Shown here piece after piece: positions 1 through 10,017 of a stretch of DNA of 64,000 nt. Location: positions 744,001 to 808,000 of the forward strand of contig OZ037892.1 in NCBI GenBank assembly GCA_964035575.1. Reading direction: 5' to 3'. The position numbers and the translations under genes were made by a program. This DNA is from Rhynchopus sp. YZ270_cl-10 (taxonomy: Eukaryota; Euglenozoa; Diplonemea; Diplonemida; Diplonemidae). Within the stretch, counting starts at the first letter, position 1. Every line of letters starts with the position of its first letter. The notes under the pieces are model-generated. The model was not told the DNA's origin. It did not search any database and saw nothing but the letters and a program-made list of their open reading frames with translations.

Positions 1-2
1 AC

Positions 3-1847
3 CGGCATATTGCTGTCGTGGCTATGGTGATTTCCTTTGGCATTCTTCTTGCGGACCTTCACTCACGCACCTTGGGGCATCAATTCTGGCCTGTGTTTGT
101 TCCCCTGGTAGACCTGCTTCTTGTTATGCGTCTGGATAAGCGCTACAGTATCGGTATTGTAGTGGGGGTGGTGCTTTGGTTGATTCTCACGGTGATTGAG
201 TCTGCGTCTCGCTTTGGGCTGTATGATATACCCTTTTTGCCAACACAAAAAGTACGTCGTGAGTCATATGAAAAGTATATTTCATGCGACACCGTGCCCT
301 GCCCGGAAGATGTACAGCAGTTGATCACTATGGGGGTGGCGTGGGTGTTCGTCTTTGTATTCGACTTTGTAGCGACAAGAGGGTTCGCAAATCAGGTATT
401 AAGGGAGCAAGAAGCGATGGAGCGGACTATTGCCACGGTGGAGGAGATTGCAACGCGGTTGACCCACTATGATGTGGACACTGTAGCGCATATTCTTGAC
501 GGGAACGCACAGCAGCTGCCTGAGGGGATGCATCTGGCGCTCCGTGGGATTGAGGCGAACCTTAGGTTATATCGACCGTACCTTCCTGCGTCGTTATTTG
601 AGAAGTTAGAAACGTCGGAACGGGCGTCCTCTTTTGCGTCTGCACCGGGATTGGAGACAGAGATTGCTACCATAGTATTCACAGATATCCGACTGTCGAC
701 GTTGATCTGGGAGGCAGCTCCAAGCGCAATGCGAATGGCATTGAGCGTGCACAACCAGATCATGCGTACGACCGCATCCGACTATGAAGGATACGAGGTG
801 AAAACGATAGGTGACGCCTTTATGCTTGCCTTTGAAAATACTGCAGCCGGGGTGAACTTTGCTCTAACCGTGCAGGAACGGCTTCTTGCAGCAGCGTGGC
901 CAATATCACTGCAGGACGTCCCGGTTTGCCGTCCACATAGCGACCTCTGGGGAGGCATCACCGTACGCATCGGTATCAACACCGGCCAGGTTGCGGTAGA
1001 GCAAAACGCGCTTACCGGGAGGATGGACTATTTTGGACATACCGTGAACGTCGCCTCACGCCTGGAAGGTTCCTGCCTACCTGGGGCGGTTGCGATGCTT
1101 CTTCCAGAATGGGATAATGTTCGTCCCCTTTGCGTGGCTGCGTGCTCCTCACACCCAGAAACTATGAAGCTAAAAGGAGTTGCAGAAGCGGTGCTTGTAA
1201 CCAATATATGGCCGATGTCTCTGGCTCGAAGGAAGACGACGCCATTGGATGGGGGGAGGGGGTGCAATCCGCTGCTCGTGGAGTCATTGCAGTGGACGGG
1301 GCGAGAGAACATCAATTTCACTATGGCGCAAGGTACCATTGGTGTGGTGGATTTGAGTGCGCCAGATGTGGCAGGTGGGTTGAGAACCTTGAATGCTGGT
1401 CTAGAAGCGGTGCTGCTTGCGTTAGATCTGAATCGAGGTACGGTGATCTCTGTGTGTGGAGGGCGGGTCAGTGTGGGGTGGAATTTGACCCGCATTTCCT
1501 CTGCGCATGCAGAGAGTTCGGTTCGTTTTGCGCAACGTCTGCACCGGACCTGCAGGGAGTATTCTCGTGGGGTGGGGATTGCGAGTGGTGTGATCCATCA
1601 TGGTGAGGTGGGGTCACGTACACAGCGCTTCTTCGCAGTCGTCGGTGCAGCCATAACAAAAGCAACGTACCTCTGCAGTGAAGAGGCGCCTACCGCCCTC
1701 TACTCTCCACCACCCAATACGGTACTCCCTGCGGCATTAGGCCCATCTGTGCTGATACCGGACCCTGCAAGGAATGGGGTTTACCTAGTATCAGATGACG
1801 CCTCGTTGCACTCTATTCTCATCTCGGATACATCAGGGAGTGGATAA
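3..1847 (+). CDS. Membrane-anchored class III adenylate cyclase (5' partial)
   Basis: Makes cAMP from ATP at a membrane. The reading frame is open to the window edge, so the start lies outside; comparison with the 590-residue paralogues at 43900 and 46143 shows that about 100 residues with further membrane segments are missing. Counting from the first visible codon, there are hydrophobic segments, then a helical linker with ATRGFANQVLREQ (about 120-150), then a cyclase domain (about 220-390). Metal-binding Asp are D228 (FTDIRLS) and D271 (TIGDAF). Lys267 and Asp342 are the pair expected for adenine selection, and N349 and R353 (VNVASR) fit the transition-state residues. A second cyclase-like domain (about 430-590) lacks these residues. 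Adenylate rather than guanylate specificity is inferred from the Lys/Asp pair. Class III cyclases act as dimers. Confidence 0.9.
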   Translation, partial: RHIAVVAMVISFGILLADLHSRTLGHQFWPVFVPLVDLLLVMRLDKRYSIGIVVGVVLWLILTVIESASRFGLYDIPFLPTQKVRRESYEKYISCDTVPCPEDVQQLITMGVAWVFVFVFDFVATRGFANQVLREQEAMERTIATVEEIATRLTHYDVDTVAHILDGNAQQLPEGMHLALRGIEANLRLYRPYLPASLFEKLETSERASSFASAPGLETEIATIVFTDIRLSTLIWEAAPSAMRMALSVHNQIMRTTASDYEGYEVKTIGDAFMLAFENTAAGVNFALTVQERLLAAAWPISLQDVPVCRPHSDLWGGITVRIGINTGQVAVEQNALTGRMDYFGHTVNVASRLEGSCLPGAVAMLLPEWDNVRPLCVAACSSHPETMKLKGVAEAVLVTNIWPMSLARRKTTPLDGGRGCNPLLVESLQWTGRENINFTMAQGTIGVVDLSAPDVAGGLRTLNAGLEAVLLALDLNRGTVISVCGGRVSVGWNLTRISSAHAESSVRFAQRLHRTCREYSRGVGIASGVIHHGEVGSRTQRFFAVVGAAITKATYLCSEEAPTALYSPPPNTVLPAALGPSVLIPDPARNGVYLVSDDASLHSILISDTSGSG

Positions 1848-1950
1848 GGGGCGGATAGGTGGTGGTCTTCACAGTATTCGAACAAATGTGATAGGAAAGG
1901 GCTGCCTCAGGTTTGATCTACAGTGTAGGAGAGGTAATAGTATCTACCAT

Positions 1951-2011
1951 CCAAGAGCAGTGCTGTAAGAATACGTATTCTTATGCGTATTCTTACAGCA
2001 CTGTCCAAGAG
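1951..2011. repeat. 18-bp stem-loop flanked by 7-bp direct repeats
   Basis: Arms at 1958-1975 and 1986-2003 are perfectly complementary, with a 10-nt loop. The unit is bordered by CCAAGAG on both sides (1951-1957 and 2005-2011), as a target-site duplication would be. It sits about 110 bp after the cyclase stop codon. It could be a very small transposon relic or a 3'-end hairpin. Confidence 0.6.
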
Positions 2012-2478
2012 GGGGGGAGGTCTGCGTAAAAGCAAACCCCTTCTTAGTCTATGTGGGTCAGTCGGAGAGCGGTGTGTCGATAACTACCTTTTTTTTTGTA
2101 TTTCTATTTTCATTTTTTCTCCAATTATCTCCAATTTGTCGCACCATATTGTCACTTTTTTCTTTTAGGGAGTGCCACGCACTCTCATGCTTTCTCTTTT
2201 AACGTGAACAGAAAGCAGCTGAATTTGTTCCCCCCCTTTCCCCCCCCTTTTTGTTGTCATCCTTGCTTATTGCATTTGACAAAGGAATAAAAAAAACCTT
2301 TTTGCGTTTTTTTTTTACTGAACGAACCGAACTTTCTCCACCCCATGTCATATCATCCCACCCAGTTAATGGTCTCTCCCTGAGCGCCGCTATTGGGTAT
2401 TCAGATTAACAATGTGAACTTCCTCTCATGCTGACACTTTGTCATGACATTGCAAGCACAAAAAATAACTATTTATTC
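2012..2478. other. Spacer, no gene seen
   Basis: T-rich and C-rich low-complexity sequence. A short GTGGGTCAGTCGGAG match to the dispersed repeat at 18383 occurs near 2047. No supported gene or RNA was seen. Confidence 0.5.
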
Positions 2479-2619
2479 GAGTGAAATAAGAACTATTTTA
2501 TTTCACGCGCCACTAAAAAGGTGCCCGAGTGCGTTATTTCCCGAGCGAAGCGAGGGGAATAAGAGTCACGAGGGTGCCTTTTTAGTGGCAAGTGCAAGAA
2601 AATGTTCTTATTTCACTCA
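2479..2619. repeat. Palindromic element, 15-bp terminal arms
   Basis: GAGTGAAATAAGAAC at 2479-2493 is matched in inverse by GTTCTTATTTCACTC at about 2605-2619. Inside is a second inverted pair around GCCACTAAAAAG (2509-2520) and CTTTTTAGTGGC (about 2578-2589), and an inner GCGAAGC tip. It looks like a small foldback or MITE-type element. Confidence 0.55.
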
Positions 2620-2640
2620 ATATGTAATTTTATTCCACAA

Positions 2641-2912
2641 GTGAAAAACGTATTTATGGTCGTAACTGGCCTAAATGTTGAGCCTAGCACCCACTTTTCA
2701 CTTTCACGCTTTTTGGGGTAAAATTACGAACAAAAACAGCGTGAAAAAAAAAATATTTTATTTGCAAAGGCATTTTGCAGGCAATTTTTTTTTTCCCACT
2801 CCGTGATATTTTATTTCACTCTCCGGGTTGCCCTAGTGCAATTTGCGTGAAATAAAACGAATCTTATTTCACTCACTTTTTAGGCCAGTTACGACCATAA
2901 AACGTTTTTCAC
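2641..2912. mobile_element. MITE-like element, 34-bp terminal inverted repeats
   Basis: The end beginning GTGAAAAACGTATTTATGG (2641-2675) is the inverse of 2879-2912 with only one or two differences. The interior is AT-rich with no coding potential. It abuts the palindrome at 2479-2619 and shares the TTATTTCACTCA motif with it, so the two may be one composite element. Confidence 0.65.
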
Positions 2913-4400
2913 GCGTGGTATAAAATTTTTTTTCTTCTTTGGGTTGAGGATGAACTACATCCTGTACCTTTTGTACGTTTTTGGAAAAATAGGATGGAAC
3001 ACCCCATCCCACACGAATGTGAGGGAATACAGCCACCCCGATGAACTACATTCCTCTACCTTTGAAATTCATTTAGCCTTCGGGCGACTTTGTTTGTACA
3101 GAACCCGATCCTTGGACAGGGTGGTTGTCGAAACTACAAAAAAAAATGCGTTGATGATAGCTTGTGTGTCATATCATGACAAAGTGTCGTCGTGCTCCCC
3201 CGCCCCACCCCCCTTCCAGACCAGATATTGTTTGTGAGTTTTTTTTTCTTACTGTGCGAACAAATGAGAATCAGGAATGGCATTTCCCCCCCCTCTAACT
3301 ACCTCCATTTAGGACAGGGTCCGTCTTTCGGTTCATCTTACAAGAGTTTTCTCTCTTGAAAAAATGATGTCTGAACACAGGGATTGTAAGAACTCGAGGG
3401 TTTAGAACGTGATAGCGATTATAAATATCTTCGAAAAATGCCACACACAATGGGCTATATTCCGACTGCTTGGGAAACCCCACACCTGTTCTCAAGCACA
3501 CACAGCCGCTCTCTCTCTCTCTTTCCTTTTCATGCCAACAGAACAGAACGTCTTCAGCCCTGTACCAGGGTTATCTCCAGAGGTTTCTGTAATATTTTTC
3601 TCTGAGGGGGCGCTCCTTCCGGGTGGTCATGAAGTTTTCAAGAGCGTCAATTTTTTTTTTCAATATTTTCCTCCAATTTTTTTGTGTTTTTTTTTTGCCA
3701 ATGAAGTGCTCTCTGGTTCTCTGGTGCTCTCTCAGGGAACCATGCGGTACCCAGCAAAGTGTTTGCATTTTTTTTTTTTCAACTTCCAATTCTCTCCAGT
3801 TTTAAGCCCAACCTCGAAAGAACAAAAAAAAAAAAATCTGTAGTACATAGGCTTCGGCCGACATTGAGTACAAATCGTTATACCAGTAGGTATAACGTGA
3901 TTGTCGATACAACAAAAAATAGTGGAGTTCATCCTCGGGTGTCTCTAATACAAACCAAGTTTTCAAAAAAAAAAGGCAACGTTATCCACGAAACGACAGT
4001 TAGCGATAGGCAAGGAACGGCTGCGTGGAGCTCACAGGGGAAAAAAGTGGGGTGTCCACACGCTATCAATGATTCAAAAATAAAAGAGGTGTGCGGGCTA
4101 CCCCATCCACGTGTTTCCTCCCCCTCTCCCCTTCTTCTTACGATTACTAAACAAGGACGGTCTCAGAACCGTGACCTACAACAATCTTTCTAAAAGGGTA
4201 AGTAATACCAGGGTGTCCAGCACCCATGTCAGACTGCCCCTGGGATTTTTTTTTCCCATAAAAGCTGCTCTCGAGGGGTTCAGGACGGCCGACGTCTATA
4301 CCTTCCGTAGTACAAAGGCTTTGGTCAACATTGAGTGCAGACCCTATTAGGGGGGACGAGAGGGCTTTGTATTTCACGTCAACTTTTTTTTATTATTTAT
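2913..4400. other. Spacer with dispersed repeat modules
   Basis: Low-complexity sequence rich in T, A and CT runs. Copies of a dispersed module (GGCTTCGGCCGACATTGAGT ... GTGGAGTTCATCCTCGGGTG) lie at about 3845-3965, with a second partial copy at about 4310-4350. Related copies occur near 16190, 17820, 37650 and 40650, and an inverted one near 21630. A partial ACGAGAG hairpin of family C is at about 4349-4375. No gene seen. Confidence 0.5.
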
Positions 4401-4435
4401 AAGGTGACTAAGCACGAGAGGCTTAGGATCATCTT
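4401..4435 (+). repeat. ACGAGAG-loop hairpin, family A
   Basis: AAGGTGA-CTAAGC-[ACGAGAG]-GCTTAG-GA-TCATCTT: a 7-bp outer stem (one G-U), a 2-nt bulge, a 6-bp inner stem and a 7-nt loop. This is the clearest reference copy of the family. It is followed by ATAACC and a T run. Confidence 0.7.
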
Positions 4436-4806
4436 ATAACCTTTTCTTTTTTTTTGTTGCCGTAACAGTCTTTTCTCTGCTATTGAGTGTGCTCACGAAG
4501 AACATAGCGCTTGCAAACAAAGCCACGTCAGCAAATAGGCACACCCCTCTGTCTGTGTGAGCTACAGGTTTCTCTCCCCCTTGCTCGACTTTTACTTCAT
4601 ATTATGTGCGTTTGTCGTATTTTTGTACTCTTTTTCTTTTTCTGCGGTGCCTGCGTCCGCCAATGAACGGTAAGGCGTTTGTACTTTCAACTTCTCTGTT
4701 TTTTAAAAAACCTTTTTCCGAAACGAAATAATCAAAAAAAAAAAGTAAATTTACAGGAAAAAAAGACGCTCTTGTACACAACCCCGGGCATTTCCACTTA
4801 GCTAGT
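4436..4806. other. Spacer, no gene seen
   Basis: T-rich sequence with one copy of a dispersed module (GCCTGCGTCCGCCAATG ... TTTCAACTTCTCTG, about 4645-4700) that recurs near 19200, 20590 and 25710. Nothing coding was seen. Confidence 0.45.
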
Positions 4807-6027
4807 CACGGCATCCATAAGCCCTTACTAAGGGATTTGAGCTCCACCTCTTAATTTTTTAAGCCCTTAATTTTGGGATCAGCTAAAATTAAGGGCTTAA
4901 TTTAAGGGCTTAGTTTCTTACTAAGAGCTTACTAAGGGCTTAGTAAGAAATTAAGGGCTTAATTTAAGGGCTTACAAAGAGCTTACCAAGAGTGTACTTA
5001 CCCTAGGCATACTGTGCGGGCGAGTAGAAAAAACTCGCCTTTTTGGGTTTTTTGGTAGGGATTTTACCTTGTGAAAAGTGCATCTACGAAAATATGAGGG
5101 ACATTTCGATCCACATGGGGTGGCCTGCAGGGTCTGCCATTTACCGGCATGGCGAGTACGTTGTTGTACAGCGAATCTAGCCCTTACCCATGCCTTGTGC
5201 TCCATATTGTGGTACATCTTGTCCCCATGATCCATGGGATCATTTACACCTGAATTTAGGCGAGTTTAGGACGACTTTTGGCCGGTGTAGGCATACACTA
5301 GATGCGAGTCGCATTCTCGGACTATTTTGGTCTGGCGAAAAATTCTTGCACGATTCTCGCACGATTCTCCGTGGTCACGTAACGCTAAAATCCTCTCTCC
5401 GGGATGCGAGAATTACATGCGAGAATGATTCTCACATGCGAACACCCAAAACCACGAAGGAGGACGCAAGGAAGGCTTTACTGCACTTAGGTACAGGATC
5501 ACGTGCCCTTTTCAGGTACAAAAAAGGGTACTTTGAAACGGTTGAGGCACACACACACACACACACACCCGTTGCAAAATGCATCTGGGACCCACGCTAG
5601 ACCCCAAAAGCTGTAAAACCATATATTCCACCTCGGGACCCCAGCGGATGTGGACCAAGGTGTTTTTTTGGGTGTTCAGAAGGATTTTTGTCCGATTGGA
5701 GAAATTTTTCGGTAAGTGTTGCATTTTGTCCCCACACTCTGACGATCGGGTGACGGAATTTTGGGTGATTTTTCACAATTATCGCATTTTAATTTTGCTG
5801 AGGTCCAAAACTACCCCTAATGGTCTTAGTACACTCTTGGTAAGCTCTTTGTAAGCCCTTAAATTAAGCCCTTAATTTCTTACTAAGCCCTTAGTAAGAA
5901 CTCTAAGCCCTTAAATTAAGCCCTTAATTTTAGAGTGCCTTAAAATTAAGGGCTTAATGTAAGAGGTGGGTGGTGGTATTTTTACCTCAGGAGGGTAGGT
6001 CCTGGTAAGGGCTTATGGATGCCGTGG
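4807..6027. mobile_element. Non-autonomous DNA transposon, long inverted ends, 6-bp duplication
   Basis: The ends start CACGGCATCCATAAGCCCTT and close with its inverse. The inverted arms are about 185-200 bp each (4807-4995 and about 5829-6027) and consist of reiterated AAGGGCTTA/TAAGCCCTT units. GCTAGT immediately precedes the left end (4801-4806) and immediately follows the right end (6028-6033), a clean 6-bp target-site duplication. The 830-bp interior has a CA microsatellite (about 5550-5568) and no transposase that I can recognise. The superfamily is not assigned. Confidence 0.75.
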
Positions 6028-6033
6028 CTAGTG

Positions 6034-6244
6034 GTGCATAAACCTTGGGGAAATTGTCTGTCACAATACATAGGTCACATCCCTTTCTTATCACGAAGGA
6101 TGTGTGGGCCCGCGAGGCTTTCCCGCTCATCTCTTTGCTTTTTTCTTTTTCACCTAAGCGAAGAGGCTTAGTGTCATCTTATAAACTTTTTTGGATCCAA
6201 AGGTTGTGTGTGCCTGTGAAGCACGTTCATCCACACCATTTTTC

Positions 6245-6279
<35 letters not shown>

Positions 6280-7245
6280 TTGTTGAAAAATTGTTGGAAT
6301 AGTGTAGTTGCCACCTGTGCAAGCTCCGCTGTTCTTTTTGTCACCCCACTTTCTGTCATGCCATCCTTCACAAGAGAACTTTAAGACATGTTCTTGGGTA
6401 TATGTGGAAAGTGTGTAGCAGTGCCTTTGCGCGTTCACACAATAGAGTTGCATTGCAATTGGTTACAAGCTCTCACCGGGAGGAACGTTGTCCTTTTTAT
6501 AGGTACACTGTCACGAGAGGGCTGTTGTATTTCAGGTCAACCTTTTTTTTTTATTAAAAGTATTCCACTTTCACCACTGGGGAAGAGGGCTAGCTCTTCT
6601 GTTGATGTGCACAGCCTGCAAACCATTACACTCTGTGCATGGCATCTTCATTAAATTCTCCCCATCTGTACTGCGACGTTCCTGCAATCCCAGAAAGCTT
6701 GCCGAGTCTTTTGACAGTTTAGTTGATCTGTCTTGAAGGTTTCTTTTCCGTTCAACAGGCTGATATTCAAAGCTATAACCGCCTTTTTGATTTGCTCTCC
6801 ACTCCCGCACCTCTAGTCCCGTCTTTTATTAAGGTGCCTAAGCAAAAGAGAGGCTTAGGATCTTATTAACGGTTTCAGTGATAGTAGTCGAAATTCATAA
6901 AAAAGTTTTATTTATTTCAGATGTAAACCACCAAATAGATGTCGGACTGCATGGTTGGGGGGGTCCACCCACGGTGAACCGGTTGTGTACCGAGATATCC
7001 TGTACCAGAGGGATTTAGATTTCAAGTCAAGTTTATTTCCCGTTGTTTGGTCGAAACCCGAAGTGTGTCACGTCACACAATGCCTTTCTAAAAAAAAATT
7101 TTCCCCCCTTTTTTTTGTGTCGTGTGTAAAAAGTGATCATTTGGTCACAAGGTTTCGTCAAGCTGGCCACCTGAAGGTACCCAAAAATGACATCATTTTC
7201 TAATTTGGTTTCCAATTTTTTTTTTCTTTTTAATACCAAGTTCTT
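6034..7245. other. Spacer with dispersed repeat modules
   Basis: Contains imperfect family A hairpins at about 6153-6180 and 6831-6865 and a long T run at 6249-6278. A module with GGACTGCATGGTTGGGGG and TCCACC lies at about 6925-7040, related to copies at about 41430 and 58150. No gene seen. Confidence 0.45.
6504..6529 (+). repeat. ACGAGAG-loop hairpin, family C
   Basis: TACA-CT-GTC-[ACGAGAG]-GGC-TGT-TGTA, followed by TTCAGGTCAACC and a T run. The conserved loop is the same as in family A; the stems differ. Confidence 0.5.
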
Positions 7246-7421
7246 TGGCAATAGGAAATAGAAACGACTGAGGATGCCTGTCCGCTAGCTTCACATTTTA
7301 TCACAACCATACAGTGGAAAAGGCAAGACAACAACTCGCGGGGCGACAAATGAACACCCCCTCTTTATTTTTTACTTTCTTACTTATCATCACATCCTGA
7401 CGTCAGTTTCTATTGCCTAGA
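7246..7421. mobile_element. MITE-like element (AATAGAAAC ends), copy 1
   Basis: The left end carries GGAAATAGAAACGACTGAGG. The right end carries the approximate inverse CCTGACGTCAGTTTCTATT. The same layout recurs at 39538-39713, and partial ends occur at about 16510 and 25205. No coding content. Confidence 0.5.
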
Positions 7422-7955
7422 CATTTTTTCGCACCCTCTTTACCTTCTTTTCGTTTAGAAACGAAAGTATATGAAATATTTTTTTTTTTTTTTGATTTTT
7501 TTGCACATTCGTCTTTTTCAGGTTCTCTTTATCTTCATCTTTCTTTTCTGTCAGCTTCCCCCCCCCCCCCCCCCCTTTTTGTTCTTCTGCTCTTTAGGCG
7601 CTCAGTATATGCCCTTTGCACAAATACTACGGAATCTTTTTAGCACTTCCCTTTCCCCCACAACCCAACACCACCCACACGGGCGACTCCCATACGTCAT
7701 AGATTGATGAATAACCAATGTTCAAAAAACACTTAAGTAATCTAATCAAGACTCACATAGTCAACACTACCCTCCAACACCACCCTTCAGACACACACAC
7801 TACCTCTCGTTTCCACCCTCCCCCAACCTACCACCGACAGTTCTTATTGCATTTCCCCCTTAGTTTTGATTCACAACAATACACTGTTGCGGGCTGGATT
7901 TCTTTGATTTCACACTTCACTTAACCCTTCATCTTCTCTCTCCTCTCTCTTCTCC
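7422..7955. other. Upstream region of the selenoprotein gene
   Basis: T runs, a C run (7559-7574) and a long pyrimidine- and CACA-rich stretch leading into a CT-rich leader (7930-7955) just before the start codon. No gene or defined promoter motif is visible. Confidence 0.4.
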
Positions 7956-8996
7956 ATGGTAATATGCACTATAACCATTGCCTCAGGGATAACCAAGACA
8001 ACAGAGGTCGCTGCGGAAGACACCCCAGTCGCATCGGTGGTGGCAACTGCGGTGCGGGAGGGTCTTTTGCAGTATGCTGGGGTGGTGGCGACGGCGGTTA
8101 CTTCAATGAGGCAAGGGGGAGTGGATATTGGGCAGAAGGATAAGGTGGGGGAAGGGGCTCTCGAGGTCTGCGTAACGCGGCGGGTCATCAGGAATGAGAG
8201 CATCCCTCGCGAGATCTTAATCAAGATGTACACCCGAGAGAACGAACTGCGCTGTTCCCCAGCCACCCAGGCGCGCTACACCGAGCATGCCATCCCATTC
8301 AACTCCGACGTAACCTCAGACCTCCAACGACAGGTTCTACAAGAATTCGACCTACCAGGCAGCGACGAAGCCCTCCGCCTCTACCACTCCCAGAGACATC
8401 ACTACCGAGGGGACAAAGAGGTAAGGGACGTACCACTGTTTATCCGACATGACATTTCATGTGAAGGTGCATTGCGAGAAGGGGATCCTTTTGTAGACGT
8501 ACGTCTTGTTCATGCAAATGGAAATTCAGTGCAACTGCAGTCATTTGTGAAGGGGAAGCCATTGGTAATCGTAGCAGGAAGCTATTCTTGACCCCCATTT
8601 CGTGTCCTCTCGTCGTTTTGGAATGAAGTGTACGATGAGTGGAACGGCAAGGTAGATTTTTTGCATGTGTACATCCGTGAGGCGCATGCTGTAGACCATT
8701 GGCCTTTGGGGAATAGGGTGCAGTTCACACAGCATACCACCCAGGAGTACAGAATTGAGTGCGCAGAGAAGTGTTGGAAGGAGCTGGGCTGGAAGCTTCC
8801 TTCCGTAACGGACAGTATAGGGGACGCCTTTTGTACGGAGTACAGTGCGTGGCCGGAGCGGTTTTTCATTATCCACAACGGGGTAATGAAGTACGTCGCT
8901 TCTCCACAGAAGTTTGAGTATGACCCTATGGACATAACAGCGTGGGTGGAGTCCTGGAAGCATCATTTGAAGAACGTTGTTGGCTCTGTAGTGTAA
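7956..8996 (+). CDS. Deiodinase-like selenoprotein (UGA = Sec)
   Basis: A thioredoxin-fold oxidoreductase of the iodothyronine deiodinase family, 346 residues if TGA at 8589-8591 is read as selenocysteine (residue 212). The frame is continuous on both sides. Before it is KPLVIVAGSYS, after it PPFRV, matching the family's GSCT-U-P-SF active site. The following VDFLHVYIREAHAVDHW (233-249) matches the family's DFL-YI-EAH-DGW block. PERFFIIHNGV (from residue 300) and the Y-x-P near the end match the C-terminal PERLYIIQEG block. The first 190 residues are an extension with no membrane anchor that I can see. Other genes here use TGA as stop, so it is not reassigned generally. Protist relatives need not act on thyroid hormone; the substrate is unknown. 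No convincing SECIS was found by eye. Confidence 0.87.
8589..8591 (+). other. In-frame TGA predicted to encode selenocysteine
   Basis: This TGA sits exactly where deiodinases carry Sec. Without readthrough the protein would stop at residue 211 and lose the whole conserved catalytic half that follows in the same frame. Confidence 0.85.
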
Positions 8997-9361
8997 CGAT
9001 GCTTCCAGGCAAGGGGGTGTGCGGGTGGAGTTGTAATACAATGATAGCCTCATGGAGAGAGAGAGAGAGAGAGGGAGAGGGGAGGTGAGTGTGTGTTGTA
9101 GGAAAATAGGGTTGATTGATCGATTGTTTTTCTTCTTTTGAACTGTGCTTCGTTTTGTGTTGCAAGTGACGACAAAAATACTACAGCCTTTGGTTAACCT
9201 TCCTTGATGAAAATGACGAAAGAATTCTGTTGTGTTCAGATCATTGCTTTGATTTGTATTGTCTGATGCGAATGAAGGGTTTTTTGAAGAAGAAAAGAAG
9301 AAAAATAATTGATTTGTGTTGTTTGAGGGGGATTTTTTTTTTTTAATGTTTGTTTCAAGAA
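8997..9361. other. 3' flank of selenoprotein gene (place to look for a SECIS)
   Basis: Holds a GA microsatellite (about 9057-9074). At 9213-9252 there is an ATGA, a partly paired stem (GAAAGAATTCTG with CAGATCATTGCTTT) and a GA on the 3' side. The apical AA is not at the canonical distance, so this is only a weak SECIS candidate. The left copy of a 9-bp duplication ends at 9361. Confidence 0.3.
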
Positions 9362-10008
9362 CAGGCCTTTGCTAACCATCATGCCATCATGCCACGTTTT
9401 TGGGCGTTTTTTATTTTTTTTTCCATCATGCCACCATCATGCCACGGGGGTGGTGGGGCAGGGCTTTCGCTCTGCATCACCTGGGGATTTCCCCCCAGAT
9501 GGCATGATGGCATGATGCCACCTTGAAATTTTTCTGCTCTCTGCGCTCGCGGAGGTATACCTCAAAAAAAATTCCCGCTCGCTTCGCTCGCGCTGTACGC
9601 TATCCTGCCTATCATGCCATTTTACAATGTCTAAGGGGATTCCCTTGCATTTTGCAGCCAGAAATGAAACTTGACCCAAGCTGCAAAAAATTGTCCATTG
9701 TTATTTCAAAGTGACCCAACTGTTGCAACAGCCCCTGCTTCTGGAAGACGTATTGATTTTGTACGGTTAGTGTACGTAAGGCGCAAGACCAAGCACCGTT
9801 AATAAAGGATTAGATTCCGTTTTTGTTATCTTGCAAAGCTGACCCTTCGCCTCTCCACCCTGTGGCTGGCAGGGAGGCGCGCGTGAAGCGCGCGACGACC
9901 GCTTTTACCAGGTGGGAAAGCTCGGAATGTACTTTTTTTCCAGGAAATTATTTTTTTTTGACCATCATGCCATTCAGGGGGAAAATCCCAAAGTTAGCAA
10001 AAGGCCTG
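9362..10008. mobile_element. Non-autonomous DNA transposon with 9-bp target duplication
   Basis: The left end CAGGCCTTTGCTAAC (9362-9376) is inverse to the right end GTTAGCAAAAGGCCTG (9993-10008). TTTCAAGAA lies directly outside each end (9353-9361 and 10009-10017). ATCATGCCA motifs are scattered inside in both orientations. It carries a GC-rich palindromic module (about 9850-9905) also found inverted at about 14996-15055 and in part at 62638. A 9-bp duplication is typical of Mutator-like elements; no transposase is present. Confidence 0.75.
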
Positions 10009-10017
10009 TTTCAAGAA

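Noticed and set aside
9213-9252. SECIS element for the selenoprotein
   Set aside because: ATGA, a partial stem and GA are present, but the unpaired AA is not 11-12 nt after ATGA and the outer helix is poor. Kept only as a weak candidate in the 3' flank entry.
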